DNA of 64,000 nt from Mortierella sp. BCC40632 (lineage: Eukaryota; Mortierellomycota; Mortierellomycetes; Mortierellales; Mortierellaceae). Positions 22,301 through 34,801 of this stretch are shown here, one piece after another (position 1 is the first letter of the stretch; every line of letters starts with the position of its first letter). Under the pieces are notes generated by a model. It saw only the letters and a list, made by a program, of their open reading frames with translations, made no database searches and was not told where the DNA came from. Both the position numbers and the translations under genes were made by a program. The stretch covers positions 2,485,501 to 2,549,500 of the forward strand of contig WAEK01000004.1 in NCBI GenBank assembly GCA_011634665.1. Reading direction: 5' to 3'.

Positions 22301-23895
22301 TGAGGCAAGAATTCCTTTTGCAAAATCTCAGTAGCATACTTTGTACGCTTCTCTCTTGTCACACCAACAGTCGTTCCACGCTTTCCAATGTAATCCAGAG
22401 CAACCTCCTTGTCTTGAATCACAAAAGCTTGTTCAATACAAGGCTTCAACATTTCCAACATCTGGTAGTCGTTTCTGTCATAGCAAATGTGCTCCAATAC
22501 GTCACGATCGGCGACCAAGCCCAGAGCACGGAAAACAACAACAACTGGAATGCCATCTCTGATGTAAGGAAGGGTTGCCTCGATCGTCTGTCCAGTTCCT
22601 GCACGTTCAGCGGAACGAGACAAGAGCTTGACCCAGACGGGCGATGCATTCTTTGACCCACGTTCGACCGAGCTCCTGATCTCAGCAGTGTAGGAGTACT
22701 TGTTTCCTGGAGGCTTGTTGAAAACGTAAACAGTGTTGGTGGCCATACGTTCCTGAGCAATCAATACCTTTTCCGAGCCGTTAATGACAAAGTATCCTCC
22801 CTATAAATTATGAAAAGATATTACATCGGCTTAGATGTTATGAATCGCGGTGCATCCACATGTGACAACATCTAACAAGTTCTTTAAAATGAAGTAAGCT
22901 TACCTGGTCATACTGACACTCATTCATCTTCTGAAGCTCATTATCATCGAGTCCCGTCAACATGCAGTAGGTGGACTTGAGCATAATTGGAACCATTCCG
23001 ATAAAGATCTTGTTCATGTCACCTCCATCTTCGTTACCCTCTTCCTCCATGAACATGTCGTAAGGATTGGTTTTATCCTTGTTCTTTTCGTGATGTGGGT
23101 TGGCAACCTTGACCGTCTTACGCATGTCAACATATAGAGGTGCAGCATAACTAAAGGCAAAAAGACAGGTGTATGAGTTTCTACCATTACAGTCTATGTT
23201 CGCCATGCACTCATGATACCCATACAATGCCAATACAACTCATTACGTTAAACTACGTAGACGAGCCTCGTGAGGATACATAGGCTGCGTACTACCGTCC
23301 GATTCAGTCATGCTTGGCCTGGACAAGTAGATCTGTCCAAAGTTGATCTCGTATCGTTTCTAAGCAAACAGAACGAAGCCCCAGAAATCCATCAATGAGC
23401 TTCCTCTTGCTTCTTAAAAGAGACAAGACAAACTAAAGATTCCATTGTCTTGCCGAGGAAGACTTCTTACAGTAACATCTCCATCAGCACCAGAATGCTG
23501 GCTCGACGTCTGCAAGATCAAATCCGAGTTCTCGTCGACAAGTTCCTGCATGGTATTCTGAATAAACTCGTCAAACGAGTCCAGCTGCTGCCTGACTAGA
23601 CCCTTCTCTTCAAAGAAGGATGAGATCACAGCCCAGCAATCCTCTTGGGAGATGGCTTCCTCCTCTTCCTCATCCAAATAATATCCTATTACAAACAAAG
23701 AGAGCAACTGTCAGGGCACCTTAAGACAGATATCATGCTTTCGCAATATACAACATATATCAAGTGGCACAAGTGCCTAGATAGGAATATATCTCTCTCT
23801 CTTTTTTTTTCTTTTCTTTTTTTCATAATCTGATCAGTTCACACTCCACGTAACACCAGAAAGGATTTTAACAAAAGAGTACCTTGATCATCCAT
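19381..23895 (-). CDS. RPB2: RNA polymerase II second-largest subunit Rpb2 (1218 aa)
   Basis: Forms half of the active-site cleft of RNA polymerase II. Eight exons: 23895-23883 (13 nt), 23685-23471, 23359-23247, 23150-22904, 22800-22087, 21975-21274, 21141-20875 and 20766-19381; 1219 codons, close to yeast Rpb2 (1224). Landmarks in order: [20 protein letters not shown] (start), [13 protein letters not shown] (protrusion), [18 protein letters not shown], the fork and external regions, [32 protein letters not shown] [17 protein letters not shown], the hybrid-binding [25 protein letters not shown], and the C-terminal zinc clamp CDLCG...CRSC. The 13-nt first exon encodes only MDDQ plus one base. 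Strong match along the whole length. Confidence 0.97.
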
Positions 23896-24469
23896 GTTGG
23901 GTAACTCTAAGTCTAGCGAAATCAGAAATGAAGCGTGTTCTTCTCACTCGCCTGGTCGATGGAAAGTGATGATGGCTGATCAGTGTATTTAGGATTCGTT
24001 TGCAGTCGAGGAGTTGGCAACACCCAATGATATTGTCGCCTTGCTATTCCTGCTCAGTACTATTGGACTAATCGAGTCAGATGAGTCGCCTGCTTGGAAG
24101 TAGAGCGTCTCGCAGAGTTGAGAGAAATGCTCAAAGAGGAGAAGAGAAAGAAAAGAAGAAGAAAAAAAAAAAGAGGAATGCAGAGGCTGCAGAGGAAACG
24201 AACGGCGCAGACACGATTGGAAAAAGAGATGCCACACGGTTCGATGCCCAATCACTCGGATGCTAACAGACAAAAAGAAAAGAAAAGAAGCCCATTGATC
24301 GCCTCTGTCCTTTTATACTTTCCACCGCGCACTTCAGATCATCTTCTCCCATCACCACCACCACCACTGGTACGTCACAACAAGCCACATCTGGTGGCAA
24401 CCTCTGAACAGGTCGGCTAGCAAAAAACACACCTTTCAACCACTACGTCCATCTCAGTCTCTATTTTTC
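23896..24469. promoter_or_regulatory. Divergent promoter region, RPB2 / p31comet homologue
   Basis: A 574-base region between head-to-head start codons. It contains a purine-rich GAAAAGAAAAGAAG tract near 24275 and a CACCACCA run near 24355. No factor site is assigned. Confidence 0.45.
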
Positions 24470-25962
24470 ATGGATACTCATTTGCAAGAGGATCTTGAAC
24501 CTAGTCATCCTGGCTCTCGTGAGAACGCGTACGACTATCGTCATGCCTCCTATCGCGTCAAGTCTACTGTTTCTTCGGGGGACTATACTGCTGCTGCCTC
24601 ACTAGGAGGTGCCCAACCTTCCATGCTAGTAGACTTAACCGTCCCTCGGCCAATCCCAGTGAGAGTAGCACTCCGAATGGTGCAAACAAGTGTACAGTTG
24701 ATCATGTATCTTCGGGGCTTGACCGGAAGGTACTATATTATGTATTCGACTAGGGTCTTATGTCGTCTTTGCTATTGAGTTGTATGAAGAGGTCGATGTT
24801 AATACCGAGAATTCTTGATTTTAGCCCTTGGGATCAACTGGCGCACATGGTTAGTTAGAGAGTTGATTGTTTACAGGAGTGTTGCGACAGCTGATGGCGT
24901 AAACTTCAATTCTGACACCACCATAACCCTTGGTGCCTTTTAGCTGCGACTCGAACTATCGCATCAGGAAGAGTCAGGGGCGACAAAAGTAGCATCACCA
25001 GTTCAGGCAAAGGATCTTAAAAGAATGCCCATTACTGATCTCCAAAAGGTTGAGTAGTGCCACAACCATCGCCCAATTCTTCTGCTTCAAGTTTTTTTTT
25101 TTTTTTTTTTTTTGCCCGGGAGCGCACCAAACTGACTTACTATCATTCCGTTGGATACTTTGTTCACTACCAAATGATTCCGCAACAGTTTCTGGAGACG
25201 GGCGAACAAGTGTTTCTTGACCTGCGGGAGGCGATTTACAAACAAGTGTGCAGCAATTCCAGATCCGACTCACAACCGTTTAATATTTGTGTGGCCGTCA
25301 TTTTTGGACAGTCAGCTTCCTCCCCAAAGGAACAGTATATGATTCAAATTGGACCAATCGAGCCTCAACAACCACGTACTTTAATCGCATCTTCATCAGA
25401 CTCAGCGATCGGCTCTCCAGTTAGCCCTCTATCTGAGATTAGCAATCCTGCATTAATGGCAGGCTCAAATTCATGTCAGCAGCCACAGCACAAGCTACGA
25501 CGAGAAGAACAGGCTTGGGAGCGGAAGCTTATTCAGGAGATTATGGGCATGACTTTACTGTCGACAGATTTGGAACCCTCGGATTCCTCGGATTCGACCG
25601 ATTTTGTCCAAACTACAGCTGGATTAGATATTGCGGCTGAACTCGCGAGAACAAAGGTTCATCTCCTTCTAAGATCAGAGGCTGGTCAAAGCTTTCAGGG
25701 GCTACTCCCAAAACAGATGCTAATGATACAGGAGGACACTTTCTCAATTTCAGATTCATCGCACTCGCAGTCGAAGCCTAGTGGTAACTTGGGCTTTCGT
25801 AAAAAGAGATGGCCCATTCACCACCTCCATATTAAGGGTTATCAGGAAGAAGACTGCAACGAAAATGGCTCTTCTAATTCACGGAGCCCTGTTGGCGTGA
25901 AGCGGAAAGAAATCTGGTATCAAGTAGGGCAAGGGATCCCTATCCTTTCATCAGAGTTCTAA
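24470..25962 (+). CDS. MAD2L1BP: p31comet / MAD2L1-binding protein homologue (409 aa)
   Basis: p31comet is a HORMA-fold protein that delivers closed Mad2 to the TRIP13/Pch2 ATPase and silences the spindle checkpoint. Exons: 24470-24729, 24825-24849 (25 nt), 24944-25048 and 25123-25962, totalling 410 codons. Matches to the animal family: VDLTVPRPIPVRVALRMVQT with LIMYLRGLTGSPWDQLAHML (animal LLKHIMYQRQQLP.PYEQLKHF), VAVIFGQSASSPKEQYMIQI (LILLGGNALSPKEFYELDL), and the terminal KEIWYQVGQGIPI (EDYIWFQAPVTF). The 25-nt exon supplies SPWDQLAHM and is needed to keep frame. A long Ser-rich insertion makes it larger than the human protein. Identification rests on recalled family sequence; function inferred. 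Confidence 0.75.
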
Positions 25963-26093
25963 ACCGCTTCTGCAATATGAGAGAAGCCTGTAAATATGTA
26001 TAATTAAACATCCGTTGCTTCATTAACTACTATTCTATATACATGCTAGGCTGCAGTACGTATCAATATAATCTTGGTATATTTTTTCATTCA

Positions 26094-29000
26094 TCAATTC
26101 ATCTGAGGCAATGCTGCAAAAATGATCGTAAATATGACGGCCACGATGAAACAACCAAACAACATCCGAAGTCCTCTTTGTCGATGGCAGAGACGAACCG
26201 ATGGTTCTGCAATATTTCGAAGCCGAGAACTATGATTGTCGTCCACACTATTGGCATAGTAAACATAGAAAGCATTGGTTCGACAGTTTGTTAGTAAATC
26301 GGAAACAAGTCTTATCATTTCCTTAACCAGCGACACAAAACAATTTCGCCGTTTGCAATAATACGGCACTTCAATAATGTCCTTACACTTTTCCCATGAG
26401 TCCGAGTATAGGTGAGAACTCGAAAATGCCTGTGGATAGAAAAGTCGCCGCTATGCTTCCTGGCACAATCCCGACGATCCAGGCCCAAGGCTGACTCCAC
26501 CCACCAACTCCGAGCAGAACGAGTAACACTTGAAGAGCAAAAATTATGGTCCAGAGGGTACCACCGATCCAATACATCGCCATCTTTCGGAAAAGGAAAT
26601 GACCATGACCCTGGACTGACAGACCAAGGTTTTGTTGTTGAGCGTGCAAAAGAAACATGGGGTAATAATGGTCTTGGAAAACAACGTCTAGGACGAATCC
26701 TTTGGCAGGTCCAAACAAATGAGGTGCAAGGATTCGACCCTCCTCCTGAACTTGAGCATGAATCCGTCGGCGACACTTGAGAGGCAAATAAAACTCTGCT
26801 CCTGCCTCAGTCACGGCGGATTCGGGGTCCTTTTGGATCTCAATGTCTTTAACTTTGATTGTCTTTTCTGTCTTGTCACTATCCACATTACTATTGGGTC
26901 TTTTGATATCAGCATTGTGTTTGCTTGTCACAAAGTCCCCATGATCATCCGTGTGGTCACTGTTGTGCTGAGATGATTCAGATTCGTCGTGGTCATCGTC
27001 GTAGTCCTCCCACTCGTCTTCGTAATCCACTCCTCCCTCCCCTGTTCCTGTAGTCTTTTCGACCATCATGGTATTAATTGTAAGTGTCGGTAGCTCTGTA
27101 ACCGTTGTTTCCTTTCTTAGCAGACGACTAAGAAATCCTCCTTTTTGGCCCGGAGGTACAGTAGCCTTTGAGCCGGGAACACCTCCCGTCTCGTCTCCCA
27201 AAGGCTTTGGATGGGTATCATCGGATGCGCCGTTCTCGTTTGTTACTGCTGTTGATCGAGCCTTGGCTAACAGTCGCTTTCGCTCTGCTAAGCGCTGAGC
27301 TCTTCTAACAGACCATTTTTCATTCCAATCAGCAATAACTTTCTCGGCGTATCCATCCCAGCCTGGGACGAGGGCATCTTCTTTATCATCAGCCAGCTTT
27401 GGTCGCTTGGCAAGCCCCGACTCTGGCTTTTCGGCACGCCTCTCTTCTGCTGCCATGGACGCCGTCCGAAGCTGAACAAGATACTTGCGATAAATCTTTA
27501 AAGCAGAATCCTTTACATCATCCTTTGAAATAGTGCGATAGCTTTGGGCCAAGAAAGCACGGCCATCATGTACCGTACCATGTGGACTTGAAGAAGAGAC
27601 ATGTCCGTCCAGTGAAGATCGGAGTTGGTTCAAGGAGTGATGTGATCCGGTTACTGGGGCAAGATGATGGGGGTGCGTTGTCGTTTGATCTTGCTTATCC
27701 ATTCCTGCTCTTACTGATTGATGAGAGGCTCTCCTCCCGGCTGTACGTGCATTGACCCTCGAAGAGGTACCCTGGTGCCATCTGGAGCCTGAACTCAGAG
27801 GGTCTTGAAGTCCCTCGACAGATCTAGGCGCATCAACCGAAAATCGGCTTGCACCATAGTAATCCGGTCTGATCTCCTTTCCTGCGAGTCGTCGATTATA
27901 TGGCCCTTCGACGTGATATTCATCTGTTGCGAGAGGATGAATGGAGGGAAGCTGTCCAGCGTGATGTCGCTCCGGGGGTGTGAACTGAAGACTTGAACGG
28001 CTTTCGCCAAAGAGGTAAGCACCCCTAAGTTCGGGACCATTAAGACTCTTTGAATGAGCCAAACGATTCCCGCTTCGGTTGCTATGGTAGTCAAGATGGT
28101 CAAAGGAGTAACGACCAACTTCCATAGCTCCATTAAGAGCAACCCTTCTTCTATCTCGAGCCTGTGTACGCTCCTCGAGTTGGAGCTCGCGTTTGTATCT
28201 CTTCTGGGAGGCCTCAAAGGCCGTACAGAATCGCTCATGAGCCACGACATCCTATAATGAATAGTTTTGAGCATTTTTTTTTTTTTTTTTTTTTTTAGCA
28301 TGGTGGTGAATTCTCTCAGAGCAAACTGCAAGCTGCATCTCACTCAACAACACTTACTGTCCAAAAATTGAGATACTCCACAGCTCGGTGGGTCTTCAGG
28401 AACGCTTCAAAGTCGTCGTAACCAACTGGGAAGCTAGTTCGTTTGTCCAAGATTCGCAAAAGGCTTGGTAGCGACTTGTCTGACAGGATCTCGGTCGGTG
28501 CAGTAATATGTTGCTCCTGTGGAGAGAGTGGTGCCATAGCCCCTAAGTGCATTCCTGATCCCATCTCAGGCTTTTGGGATAGTGCGATTGGCCTGCTAGG
28601 GTAGACAGCGTTATCTTGAGCACTGACCCGTCGTCGGTCATTCTGGAGGTATACTTTTGGTGGACTCTGCGACCGGTGAGTGCTATTGTTACTGCTCTCC
28701 TGTCGTATCAATGAAAGCGATGGCCGCCAAGAGGACCGACCTTTCCTCGGTCGTGGCCTCTCTTCGTCCGAGTCTTTCCCATGGTTTGTACCCAGAGGCG
28801 AAGGCAGCAACATCAGCGCACGTCTCGAGTGGGAATCAAGGCTTGATCGGGTTGTCCTGAGAGAAGAGTCGAGGCTAACGCGCGGTGGTCGATGGTCGAA
28901 GCTACGTCTGGGGCGATTAATAGAGTCTTGGGCTCGCCTCAGTATCCCAAGGCTTCTGGAGCGAGTAACACGTCTCATCGGGGCTCGGTAATCACTTCCC

Positions 29001-29692
29001 GAGCTCTCAGAGTCAGTCATGCATACAGGAGACTCGACCCGATCGCTGCTGTCCCATGAGCTTTGATGCTCCTGCACCAATGCCTGTGTTAATCGAGTTG
29101 GCAGATCCTCTGAGCCTTGGCGGCTACGACCTACACTGCTTACTGCACCTTCCATGTGACTTTGAACACAGGGCAGAGTTGGATTGGAGGAATGCGGGTA
29201 CAATGTGGTAGAGCCTGGATTATCCAATGGCATTTCTGACGATCGAGTCAAGTCGAAAGGGGTAAAGTCTCGGCCGACATCGCGGGGATTCTGGGCGTAT
29301 ACTCGCTCTGGGGTAGCATGGTTGCCAACTGGTTTTGGTGGGATTTCAGGTCGTAGCTGCTGTTGGCTGGCTGATATAGTTAGGGTGGACGCCGAGGAAT
29401 ATGGGGACGAGCGTGGAGACCTCTGTAGTGAGGCGTGGCGCTGGTGCTGATACTGGTGCTGGCGGTGGCCGCGATGCTGTGAGTGATGGGAAATATGTCG
29501 AGCTGGGCGTTGTGGAGGTAGTGGAGAAATATCGGGGGTGGTACGCCCCTGCTGGTCAAGTAGGCCCTGCACAGAGTGCCGGAATGGATGTGGAAAAGGA
29601 CTTGGATCGTCAAAAGGTTGGGGGTGAGATGAAGGGATGACACGAGCAGCTGGTTGCTGCTCAGGCACAGACATCGGCGTGGTTGGTGCCAT
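26094..29692 (-). CDS. RAX1: RGS-domain membrane protein, Rax1-like (1117 aa)
   Basis: Resembles Rax1, a fungal polarity/bud-site protein with an RGS fold and three membrane spans. Exons: 29692-28358, 28251-26387 and 26247-26094 (1118 codons). Start chosen at 29692 (GCCATGG context). Residues about 1-400 are Pro/Ser/Arg-rich and disordered. The RGS fold begins with LPSLLRILDKRTSFP..DFEAFLKTHRAVEYLNFW at the exon 1 end and continues DVVAHERFCTAF, then is interrupted by a long charged insertion, and resumes with DSALKIYRKYLV and FYLPLKCRRRI...FGPAKGFVLDVVFQDHYYPMF. Membrane spans: WTIIFALQVLLVLLGV, AWIVGIVPGSIAATFL and, in the last exon, LFGCFIVAVIFTIIFAAL. The last intron carries a perfect TACTAAC branch site. 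Name is by architecture, so moderate confidence. Confidence 0.75.
28275..28296. repeat. T-run in RAX1-like intron
   Basis: A run of about 22 T on the plus strand inside the first intron of the RAX1-like gene. Confidence 0.85.
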
Positions 29693-31754
29693 GGCACCAA
29701 GTGTAGCTACGTCTACAAGTGCCGGGCGGTCAAAGGTAGGTGTGTCAAGAGAGGAGGCGATGCCACAAGTCAAGTCATGGTCTTGTTTTATATGGAGCAC
29801 TCAGTGGTCACTGGACTTTGGTCATCCTGGTGGACTGTGAAGGACGAGGTGGAGAAGGTGAGATGATTGAATGGGAAAAAGGGATGATGAGAAGATGGAG
29901 ATGGTGGAGATGAAGATGCTGATGATGGCAAAGGAGAGAACATCGAACCATTGTGATCCATCCTCTCTCGGTCTCTCTCGCTCTTTATTGCTCAGGGACA
30001 CTCCAAACACCACAGGTACGGGCAGATTTGCATGCAGCCCAGAGAGGCCCAACCGCAAGATATTACCCGACTGAGGAAAAAAAAGCGAAGTGAGAGCCCA
30101 ACTGAGAGTGACTGAGATTCGATGGGCTAGACAAACAGGCAACCCGATGCCCCCATTGCTTTTGATGTCTGCGCCCCTTCCCGCCAAAACAAGGCACGTC
30201 CCCGACCTCTGGAACACGTCCGATCTGCATGTTGTCGCCATCCATGACCATTGACACCCCCGCTGCTACAAGTCTCTGTCATGGTGCATCTCCCCCACCT
30301 TCCAAGCCTCAGGTTTGTTGGGCTAGAACATCGCTTGGATATGGATTTTATCCATTTTGATTCATGGTCCTGTGCGCTTAAACATGCTTTGTAAGTCGCG
30401 ATTGAGGAAGCAAGTCTCGCCTCCTATTTTAACCATCAGCTTTCAACCAATGGGAGAGAATAGTCAAACTCCCCGCACATTGTCACACAAAGATTTGGTC
30501 AATGGAGATGCTACTATGTGGTTCAGCACAAGCCCTCGATTAGCACAAAGGCCCCGTAGTGATGCCTCTCTGGCGCCTCACTCTCGCCCACAATCAAGAG
30601 CTGCTCTTTTTTTAATGTTCATCTCAAAACAAGAATTGGTGCCAAAGGCTATATCGACAATGCAGACCTGAAAAGATGACCCCTGAAATGTGCATCAGTG
30701 TATTTGACTTCAAGGATGTCATCCTCAGCTCACACCCCACTTCATTACAGAACAGAAAGGCAAGTATTACAGCAATGATATCGCATTTTATTGCCCAGAC
30801 TGATGCTTGCATTGTAATATGTGGCTATTGCCAAAAGAAACGTCATGAGGTGCATTGCTCCTTCTCAGGGGAGTGGGCCTTGTGCATGACTTACAAGACT
30901 CTGCATTTCATGCTCTTTCGTTTAGAAAAGACACCTCTGCAAGTGCGCTATTGCTCGCCATGGGTTTCTCAGACTTGTCTGACATCTCTGGTTAGAAATG
31001 CTCCAAGCTAACCGGTCGAACGAAGATTGCTTGAAAATGCTGCGTATTTGTGTAGGGTTGCACTCACCATTGTGCTGGAATCCCAGGTTACTGGCCTCGT
31101 GTTCAGCGGACGCACGTTGGAGCTCTCCGGTACCCACCACGCAGCGACAGACTTGAAGTCAGTCAAAAGAGTGCAAATTGGCTCATTTTCTTTCCTCACA
31201 TATGGTAACCAAGGACAAAAGGAGGTTCCAGCGACTCGCCTCTCTCCACACACCCCTAGACTAAGCTTGTAGACGACTGAAGGATTATTTGTACAACACT
31301 CAGCAGTCTGCCTCAGACCTTGGTCAAGCTGTCTCCTAAGGAGGCCAGCCCTTGGTGCAGTAAGATGATGATGTAGTGATGAAAGAAGAGTTCAAAGGCA
31401 TCGACAGAATGAGCGACTATCAAAGAGAGGTGCGAATACTCTTTGGCGAAGGCATAAGTCAATGGTAGCTGGGATGGTCTTTTGGCAACCGTCTCTCTGT
31501 TCTCCGAGTCAGCACAAGGGAAGGCCAAGCTATCACCCTGTCAATGCATTCAGGCCCCAAGGTCTACATCATCCTTCGTATCAAGGTCTTCGCTATAAAA
31601 TCCCCCAATCCATATTGCCACACCCCATAGTTTTTTCATCCCTCACCTATCTGCCTCACTCAATACTGCCCAAGAAGCTCTACTCCACCCCTAACAAAAG
31701 ACATCCTATCTTCGCCTCGAAATCTCCTTCTGATCACACCTCGCCACATTAAAC
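29693..31754. promoter_or_regulatory. Long divergent intergenic region, RAX1-like / thioredoxin-like
   Basis: A 2.06-kb region between divergent start codons. I see no convincing gene; a 111-codon open frame at 30676-31011 has no signal or domain. The last 200 bases are a CT-rich leader of the thioredoxin-like gene. Confidence 0.45.
31594..31600 (+). promoter_or_regulatory. TATA box of thioredoxin-like gene
   Basis: TATAAAA about 155 bases upstream of the start codon, followed by a CT-rich leader. Assigned by position and sequence only. Confidence 0.5.
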
Positions 31755-32120
31755 ATGGCTCACCGAAAACAGAGCTCAGTCCATGAAATCCAGTCAATTG
31801 ACGAGTTCCAAGAAAAGATCCACAGTCATGACCGAGTTGTCATCGAGTACTACGACAACCATGACCCCGGAAACCCACTGGTCGATGTCACTTACAACCA
31901 GATGGCAGAGAGTGCCGATTTTGCTGATATTACATTCCTGAAAGTGGACACAGAGAAACACCCAGAAATCAAGCAAGAAGCCCGAATCCATCGATTCGTA
32001 CCTTCCTTCCAGGTTTACTATCGTGGCCAACGTGGCCGACCTGTCAAGGGGATCAAGCCTCCAACTGTCACCATTCTTGTCCGAGCGGTGCAACGGGGTG
32101 TTGTTGAGTATGAAGACTAA
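31755..32120 (+). CDS. Thioredoxin-fold protein lacking the CxxC site (121 aa)
   Basis: Length, order and key positions follow thioredoxin: a beta strand VVIEYYD where thioredoxin has VVVDFFA, then TFLKVDTEKHPEI (thioredoxin FLKVDVD..), and a strand RFVPSFQVYYRGQ with the cis-proline of the family (near residue 83). The redox motif WCGPC is replaced by HDPGNP near residues 36-41 and the whole protein has no cysteine, so it cannot be a disulfide reductase. Redox-dead thioredoxin folds often act as adaptors or chaperone partners; this is inference. Single exon with no signal peptide, so cytosolic or nuclear. A CT-rich leader and TATA box suggest strong expression. Confidence 0.75.
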   Translation: MAHRKQSSVHEIQSIDEFQEKIHSHDRVVIEYYDNHDPGNPLVDVTYNQMAESADFADITFLKVDTEKHPEIKQEARIHRFVPSFQVYYRGQRGRPVKGIKPPTVTILVRAVQRGVVEYED

Positions 32121-32542
32121 AACGATCACTCCTCTCCCTTTAATGGAAGGCACTTCATGTTAGTTTGCCTATCATTTTAATTATGAGTAACTCTGAAATA
32201 AAGTTGATTGGGACAAATCCGGACATTGTAAAGTCTTCTTCCCTGATACTTGAACGAGCAAGATAGTGTAACATGGATATTCTCTTTTACTTTGAATGAA
32301 CAGAGCATGAAATGACAAATGAAGTAATTGGATGCAGAGAAAAGAGTGCAAAAAAATAAGAAAAATAGAACATAATAGTACTAAGCTGGCAAAAAAAAAA
32401 TGGGATCAACGACAGAGGGGCATGATATATAGTGAAGGATGAATGGAGATACTTGGACACAATAGAAACAATCTGCAGATCGAGAAACGAACAGAGAGAG
32501 AAAAAAAAAAGAGAGTTCTCCTCCTCTTTTTCTTTTCTTCGT
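32121..32542. other. Convergent 3' region, thioredoxin-like / NOG1
   Basis: A 422-base AT-rich region between two convergent genes; contains A-runs near 32390 and 32500. No gene seen. Confidence 0.6.
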
Positions 32543-34801
32543 TTACCGCCAGTCGGTCTTGCCGTTGCCTCTCTTGTTCGAGAACAAATGCTTGGGCATC
32601 TTTGTCTGGACGGCACGATCTGACTCTCCTCTCTTGGCAAACAAGTTGGGTGTACGCTGGGCCAACTTGCGGACCTTCTCTGACTCCAACTTTTGCTTGA
32701 CGTTGCGGACACCGGACATGGTACGGTCGCGAACAACACTCGTCTCGGGGCGGGCCATTGATGCCGAGCGAGCGATGGCTTCTCCCTGGGACTGCGAACG
32801 GGCACGCTTCGTGACTCGGCTGCGTGCACGAACCTCTGATGTATCCAGACCGATCGACTCGAGGTGGTCTGACATCTCCGAGACCTTGCGCTTGAGTGCC
32901 GTCTTGGGCAACACAGGTCTGTTCTTGGTCGTCTTGAGACGAGACTCGATCTGAGTGAGCTTGTTGTGCTCTCTGATAGCACCAGCAGTTGCTGCCAAAG
33001 TCTCGTCCTCCGAGTTGGGCTCCTCTTCGTCCGAGTTGTAGTGTCCCTCGGCCTGGAGCCTCTCCTCTTCGCGCTCGAGTTCGTCCAGCTGCTCCTGAAT
33101 ATCCGCATCGATAAAGTCGGCAACGTTCTTGCCCTGCCAGATCTCTGGAATGACATCGTACTTCCAATCGTCGTCACCCAAAAGATACTTCTTCTTGAGG
33201 TCGACGTTGTATACACCAGCGCCTCCGCTGAGTGCCTCGATATCGCGCTCGAGCAAGACCCTGTTGGGGTCCTTGGGGTCGTACTTGGGCTTGGTTGAGG
33301 CAGCATCGGGGATGAAAGGCAGACGAGGGTTGTCGTCGCGAGGAGCGGGCTGTGTCAGATGAATCTTGTTAAGAATATCATTGATCTTCTGTCCCTTCAT
33401 CTTGGAGTCAACACGGGCCTGCAACAAGCGCTCACAGGCAGTCTGCTTGACGTTCATGACACCCTCCTCTGTGTAACAACTCATTCCCATCATCTCGGCC
33501 TTGTCATTGTCCACAATGCCATCCAACAAGGCACGATCCTCGGCACTGATATCCTCAATCTTCATGGCATCGATCTTGTTGACCACCAGCAAGACAGGCT
33601 TGTTAGCGAACAAGGGCTTGATGCTGTGGAACAGCGAGATCTGTGTAAAGAAAGACGGGATAAAAGAGAAGAGACATGGGTTAGCAGACAGATCCATTTT
33701 GAGATGAATTAACAGCTATTAATACACAGCAATGACGGTCTTTACCTGCTCCTTGATGCTGTATCCGCATCTCTCGGAAAGATCGACAAAGTAAAGAACG
33801 GCACAACGCAAATGGGCAAGGGCGGTGATAGACTGCATTTCGATGGTGTTGCGGTTCTCAAGAGGGTGGTCCAGAATACCAGGGGTATCGATCACTTGCC
33901 AGCGCAAGTACTTGTAGTCCATATGACCAACGAAGAGCGACTTGGTCGTGAAAGCATAGGGCTGGACGTCGACATCGGCACGGGTGATCTTGTTCATGAA
34001 CGACGACTTGCCAACGTTGGGATAACCACAGACAAGGAGAGTACGGGTGTTGGGATCGATCGAAGGCAAACGGGCCAAGTGCTGACGGACCTGTTCCAAG
34101 TAAGCAAGAGAGTCCTTTTGGCGGCGCATAATGGTTGCCATACGTCCAAGTGCAGCCTTCTTGAGCTGTTTGCAACGGTAAAGCGAGTCACCAAACTTGA
34201 GCAGGCGGACGTAATCCTTTCCAACCTGATCAATCAAATGGCGAGCAGTGTTCATCTGACCAAGGGCAAGCTTGTAGTGGTCCTTGTCGTAAAGGACGTT
34301 CATCAAGTCGGCATAGAATGGGTGAATGTCCTGTCAAGGAAGAATGCCGTTCATATCCAGGGGAGAGAGAAATTTATGAAATAAAAAAAATGGCAAATGT
34401 TAGATCCTGGACTGGGCTGAAGGGAATAGAGACTTTGGCCTAATGGCCGCAGTCAAGAGCGTCTGTGCGGTGGTCTTACATCCAACTTTGGGAATTCATC
34501 CAAGATAGCCTTGAGACGCTCATCGAAGTTCTCCTGTGTGAACTTGACCTTGCGCATGTAAAAGTTGCGGATACGGTTGATCGCAAAGTTTGCATGGATG
34601 ACCTAGAAAATAAGTAGGATAATAGTATTCTTTTGAGTCAATAACAGAGCTTTCTCAAAAAGAGTAGCGGCCACCACGGCTGAGTTAAGAGGACATGCAT
34701 ACCGTAGGCGTCTTGCGCTGAGTCTTGGAGAGAATGATGTCCAAGAAATCATTTCCAGTGGGGACCGGAGTGATCTTCTTGAAATTATAAATGGAGGTCA
34801 T
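32543..34801 (-). CDS. NOG1: Nucleolar GTP-binding protein Nog1 (634 aa)
   Basis: GTPase needed for 60S ribosomal subunit assembly; nucleolar and nuclear. Exons: 34801-34703, 34602-34480, 34330-33746 and 33640-32543 (635 codons; yeast Nog1 is 647). The protein opens [20 protein letters not shown], typical of the family. GTPase motifs: G1 [10 protein letters not shown]3 [20 protein letters not shown]4 NKID. The second half is highly charged with the family's [20 protein letters not shown] segment, and the basic tail [20 protein letters not shown] ends [16 protein letters not shown]. Divergent from SSZ1, with which it shares 429 bases of upstream DNA. Confidence 0.96.

Noticed and set aside
25057..25122. 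Start of the p31comet homologue at 25057 with a poly-Phe stretch
   Set aside because: The Phe run is a T-tract in the intron; exon joining from 24470 restores conserved sequence and a proper acceptor at 25121-25122.
30676..31011. 111-codon open frame in the long spacer before the thioredoxin-like gene
   Set aside because: No domain, signal peptide, promoter feature or splice partner.
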